Below are positions 60,000 through 64,000 of a stretch of DNA of 64,000 nucleotides, one piece after another; position 1 is the stretch's first letter; the number at the start of each line of letters is the position of its first letter. This stretch comes from Phoronis australis (Eukaryota > Phoronida > Phoronidae). A program made the translations under genes and the position numbers. The notes beneath the pieces were generated by a model. It did no database searches and had not been told where the DNA came from. It saw nothing but the letters and a program-made list of their open reading frames with translations. The DNA lies in contig NMRA01000303.1 in the NCBI GenBank assembly GCA_002633005.1, positions 226,512-290,511 of the forward strand, read 5' to 3'.

Positions 60000-62180
60000 C
60001 ACAGATCTAGGTTCTCTTGTCTGTATCTCACAGAAAAATACTTCGAATTTATTTCCGAACAGACCCCAAACTCCTGCTACGGACCTTGGCCTGCTGAACT
60101 TTGTAAGCTACGGTGTGTCCAAATACCAATAAATCCGTAAAAGCGAAATAAAACAACAGTTTTTATAAGAACTCGGTGTATTTTTAAGGGTTTTACATCG
60201 AAGTTTGATTATTTATTGGCGTTAAATGATGAATTCAAGCGGTAAGCTGACACCAGTAACCCGTGTTGTGAACTGCTGAACACACTGCGTGTGAAACCAA
60301 TGACGTCATTGGATAATTTCAACACCTCCGTTTGCCGTCAGGTGTCAGGTAACGCAAACGTACGTGCCGTTATCGAGTGGAACTACTGGATCTTAATTGA
60401 TACAAATTAGGTTGTTTTTTGGGTGGCCTGCTCCTTCCATATTGCGTTACAACAAAATCGAAAAGAAGACTGCTTCGGTTTGGATTGTTCAATGAATGTC
60501 AAGGAAAACGATACTTGTTTTTTTTATAAAGAATCAGTTGACACCTTTTTGGTATTTTGTAACAAGTACCCTTATCCTAGAAAACTATAGATTTTAACTT
60601 AATAACAAAAGAATATATTTCCTGAAAGTAGAAAACCTGTGGTATTGCATCTTTGACTTTGAATCTGATATTAATTTGGTCACGTGACCATGTCTTTTTA
60701 GCAAAGACAAAAGGAACATTGATAGGCAAAATACGGTATCTATAACGTAATCAAATTTAATTCGATATAAATGTTCAAGATGAGATATCAAAAGCGCTGC
60801 TTCAGTTTTCTAAAGTATGATTTTATTTTCGTTTTAAGGAACTTAAAAGATTTTTCAGTCTTAATTTTTGATAACTCCCCTAACTTGTAAAAGAGGAAGA
60901 TTTTAAATACAAATCCCAACATCATTTTTGAGAACACTGCATCAATCATAGTATCTGAAAGTTTCAGATAATTCCGATCAGCCAAATTTGGCCGTTTTTG
61001 TAGGGCTCTACATAACCACAATGTTATTGACAAGAGTGCTGATCGATGTGTTGACATCCCCTCTTGTGAAACAGCAGCGGCATGTAGATGTAGATATAGA
61101 TATAGTTAACAAACTATAACCGCTACCTGACATTCTGTTGCTGCTTGGGAAACAATTTACCTATCACACGGTTACCAGCTAGTGTAAAGGAATCAGCTTT
61201 AGCCGGTTTACGCCAGACGTGGGAAGTTGTCATGGTGATAAATGTTTCAGTTAGGAAACAAAAATATCACGTAAAAGCTGAGCTGTTATCAATACTTTTA
61301 AGTATTATTTGCTATTGTCATCCATTTTTTTCCTTATCGAATTTCATTTTTGCTGAATGACATTGTTTTTTCACCTTACACAAATGTGATGGTGGTAATA
61401 CCACGAAATAGATACACGCATTGTGTCTTTATTACCAAACCTCAAATTCACATGTACAGGACTTTTCACGAATGTGCGTTTCACCTGTTTAGTTGCAGTG
61501 AACAAAGGCCTCAGTCAAATTATCTTGGTGCTATTTCCATCATAGTAGAGCATGGAGTCGATTGCTGTGCAAACAGAATGTGGCAAAGATAAAGTGCAGT
61601 GGCATTGGCATGAAGAATACAGCAGCTTCTGCCGAACACGTCTCACACAGTGTTCGACCTTCAGCAAATAAATGTGCTGGCCCACTGGGTCAGTTACTTG
61701 AATATGAGACAACATCCATATACGGCCTATATGTGAATGTTTATTGGTCCCGCCGCAAATCCTCTGGCCCGGGCCACTGTGTACTTCAAACGCTGGTCTC
61801 ACACTTTGTTGTCTTCCAGCAAATTGAATCTAACCACATGTCTCTTTCAACGTATCCAGTACCTAACCCTGTATTGCACGCAGATATTCAAATGATGTTC
61901 GAATGGGTTCATGGAGGATTGATGTTCGTAGGCTGTAAATTTCAACGACCGTCGCACAATAAAATTCTTTGCTCCCTCTTTTCTAATTATGACGATGAAG
62001 TTTTCAACCAATAATCGAGATTTTTAAATAATTATTTACAAAAAGGCAATTCCAGTCTTGAGTTGTTTTTGTAGTAACCAGTACCTGTAAAAGAGAAAAG
62101 AAAAACCACGATCAAATATACTGTACTGGGGAGCCATTTTGATACATCAGTGTTCTCCACGACTAGTTTTAACCTTTCGC
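60000..62180. other. No gene recognised
   Basis: Includes a copy (about 60590-60790) of the repeat seen at 16925 and 18640, with a GTCACGTGAC core. A 150-codon + frame at 61562-62014 has no recognisable domain or splice context. Confidence 0.4.
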
Positions 62181-62189
62181 TTCAACAGG

Positions 62190-62320
62190 TTAGATTTTTG
62201 TAATGCTAGGACCTCACAAAAATCTAGCCAAAATCACGTGTTCTCATTTAAAATACACAGCAACATCTCACGTAATCCTGCGAAGTCTTGCTTCACAGCG
62301 AAGTCCTAGCGTTACTGAAC
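62190..62320. repeat. Palindromic MITE-like element, copy 3
   Basis: Same orientation as copy 1: AATGCTAGGACCTCAC, ATCACGTGTTCTCATTTAAA, and GTCCTAGCGTTACTGAAC at the end. The left end is degraded. Confidence 0.6.
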
Positions 62321-62926
62321 TCAGGGCAGGTTTGCCAGTGCTTGAATCAGGTTTAAGTAACCTGCAACATACAGGCTTTTTCGCCCGTAACAATTAAGAA
62401 TGCCTGCCAGGTAGAGTCCAGTTAGATTTTTCTGACAGGCTTAAACTTGAAAACTTTCAGCCATTAAACGAAAGTGTCCAGAGGGATTATGTCATTCTGA
62501 ACCAGTCCAGTGTGGCAAAAGGTTGATCCAGATAAATATTAACACTTGACTTGATGCGGGAAACCCCAAACACTTGAAAATGTCTTTGTTTACAATTCAA
62601 TTTGAACCCAAAATGTAAAAATATGGTGATTGTCTCCTGTATATGACCATAATATTCCACAACAGGACTAATTCCACATCATGACTTAACGCGGAAATGA
62701 GTTATTAAAACGGGAAACGCGAACCTTTTGAACGGTTGACTCTGTGGGCTGGTAGTTGTAAGTTTACGCCGGAAACGTGACTGCATGGGCCTCGGTTTCA
62801 CAAAACATGAACAAAAAGTGGAGTTACATGTATGTTTAACAATACACTAAAGACTGAAATAAAGGATGAGATCTTGGCCACTTACCTCTAATATAATTAA
62901 CGGGAAAATAAGCGAGGAACTCTCAC

Positions 62927-63016
62927 CTCGTCATCGTAGATTCTTAGTAGGTCTCTCCGTCTGAGAAGAACGCGACCGCAGCCGCCTACGCGGCGGCGAA
63001 CAGGTGCGCATAACAT
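62927..63016 (-). CDS. Possible first coding exon, unknown gene
   Basis: The - strand ATG at 63016 opens 30 codons (Arg-rich, RRRDLLRIYDDE at the end) and runs into a good donor, GACGAG|GTGAGA (GT at 62926-62925), phase 0. It lies at the edge of the CpG-rich stretch. No following exon was recognised, so this is weak. Confidence 0.2.
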
Positions 63017-63400
63017 ATACCGAGGCCGTCCCTTCGCTTTATTCGAATTTCAGAAAATTTTTCAACGTTGACGTGGTTTCTTTGAATTCTCTCACCGCCG
63101 AATATTGAGCACGCGACCTAGAAGGCGTAAACGGTAAACGCAAGCCGCGGACGAATACCTCATTCGAGAAAGTAGCGCGTACGCCGGATCGACTGAGGCC
63201 ACGACTCATTAAGACAAACAAAAAAAAACATGCCGGAGATTTGCGGTCACAGAACCCGGCGCTTTTCCGTCGCGGGAACAATTGGGAAGCAGGCGTCGGG
63301 CGGGGGCGGGTATCTTCGCGGCCGCTCTCGAGTTGTTTCTGTCCGACGGAGTCGAACGGCAGTTGCCCACTCAACATCCGGGTCCGAAATAAGCGTTTTA
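62930..63400. promoter_or_regulatory. CpG-rich stretch, possible promoter
   Basis: Visibly richer in CG dinucleotides than the rest of the window (GCCGCCTACGCGGCGGCG, GGGCGGGGGCGGG, CGCGGCCGC). Open frames exist on both strands (about 104-112 codons) but show no domain. Could be the promoter or first exon of a gene beyond the window. Confidence 0.35.
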
Positions 63401-63544
63401 ATAGATATAGATGTAGAGGAAAACATGTTTGTTAAAGGTACTTTGTCCACTTTCAACAACTTAGAATACATGTTGAGTTTCGACAGTCGAAAGGTATCAC
63501 TAAATTATAAACATTTCGTAACTTTTAGCCCTGTTTGTGTTTGA

Positions 63545-64000
63545 CTTATTTTCTTAAAAATTTTAAAAGTTTGTTAAGTACGGCGGCCGTTGAATTAGTA
63601 CTCATAATGCATGAGTCAGCTATCACTCACTACGGCGGCAGTTTTAGGTGGTGGGACATCACCAAAATAAAAATCAAACTAAAAAATTCATATTAAATTT
63701 ATTCAAGTTTGAAAACATTTGGAGTTGTGTTGAATGAGCATTGCTTAGGCTTAACTTTCGACTGAACTAACTTACGTTAAATTCGTTTAATGAAGTTTTT
63801 AACTATAATGAAGCGGAAAGAGTACTTTTAACGCCCTTTTGAATTTTGCCCGCGATCACTACAGCAGCGAAAAATATAAACCCCCTAAAAACTCAAGTAA
63901 ATATCTTTTAATAAAAAATGGGGACAATTTGAAAATGTATTTATTGCAAATAGAAGAGACGGGGATAGTACGTGGTTGTATGCGTGAATGAGTGTATGGA
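63545..64000. other. No gene recognised
   Basis: AT-rich with a TACGGCGGC motif twice (about 63579 and 63632). No frame or repeat end identified. Confidence 0.4.

Noticed and set aside
61562-62014. 150-codon + frame
   Set aside because: Longest plain frame in the area, but no recognisable motif, signal peptide or splice context, and a competing 95-codon frame lies on the other strand.

Overview
The window reads as AT-rich nuclear DNA from an animal, most likely a marine invertebrate. It has long introns with GT..AG borders, a UGA-recoded selenoprotein, THAP and CXC zinc-binding fragments, Mag-like Ty3/gypsy and L1/Tx1-like retroelements, and many inverted-repeat elements. No operons, ribosome binding sites, rRNA or CRISPR arrays are seen. 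The species cannot be fixed from the sequence alone.

Region 1 (1-15.0 kb) is one well-supported gene on the + strand: selenoprotein O (SELENOO), 12 coding exons from 171 to 14137. The splice phases all join and give a 634-residue protein. Its third-from-last codon is an in-frame TGA (14126-14128) followed by two serine codons and TAA, the animal SELENOO ending. About 475 bases downstream a hairpin at 14602-14650 has the features of a SECIS element, and AATAAA lies at 14976. The introns hold repeats, including several copies of one inverted-repeat family.

Region 2 (15-31 kb) is gene-poor. It holds dispersed repeats, a tRNA-like SINE, a possible small two-exon gene on the - strand near 23.4-23.8 kb, hAT-like and MITE-like elements, a suspicious 397-base tandem duplication with a single N at the join, and a roughly 450-base tandem repeat whose units carry CTCF-like motifs.

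Region 3 (32-38.5 kb) is a pile of broken elements: two LINE reverse-transcriptase remnants pointing towards each other, a 410-base palindrome, a fold-back element, a second single-N join beside a duplicated block, and a 50-base minisatellite.

Region 4 (39-64 kb) contains two THAP-domain fragments, each facing a short acidic 'FEP' reading frame on the opposite strand. It also has a Mag-like gypsy element with intact LTRs and a 5-base target duplication but most of pol missing in an N gap, a CXC pseudogene, a Helitron-like hairpin, and an LTR-like segment whose TATA box is preceded by a cluster of heat-shock elements. It ends in a CpG-rich stretch that may be a promoter.

Only SELENOO is a confident functional gene. 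Nearly everything else is mobile-element debris or repeats. The least expected patterns are the CTCF-motif repeat array, the heat-shock-element LTR and the repeated THAP/antisense-FEP pairing.
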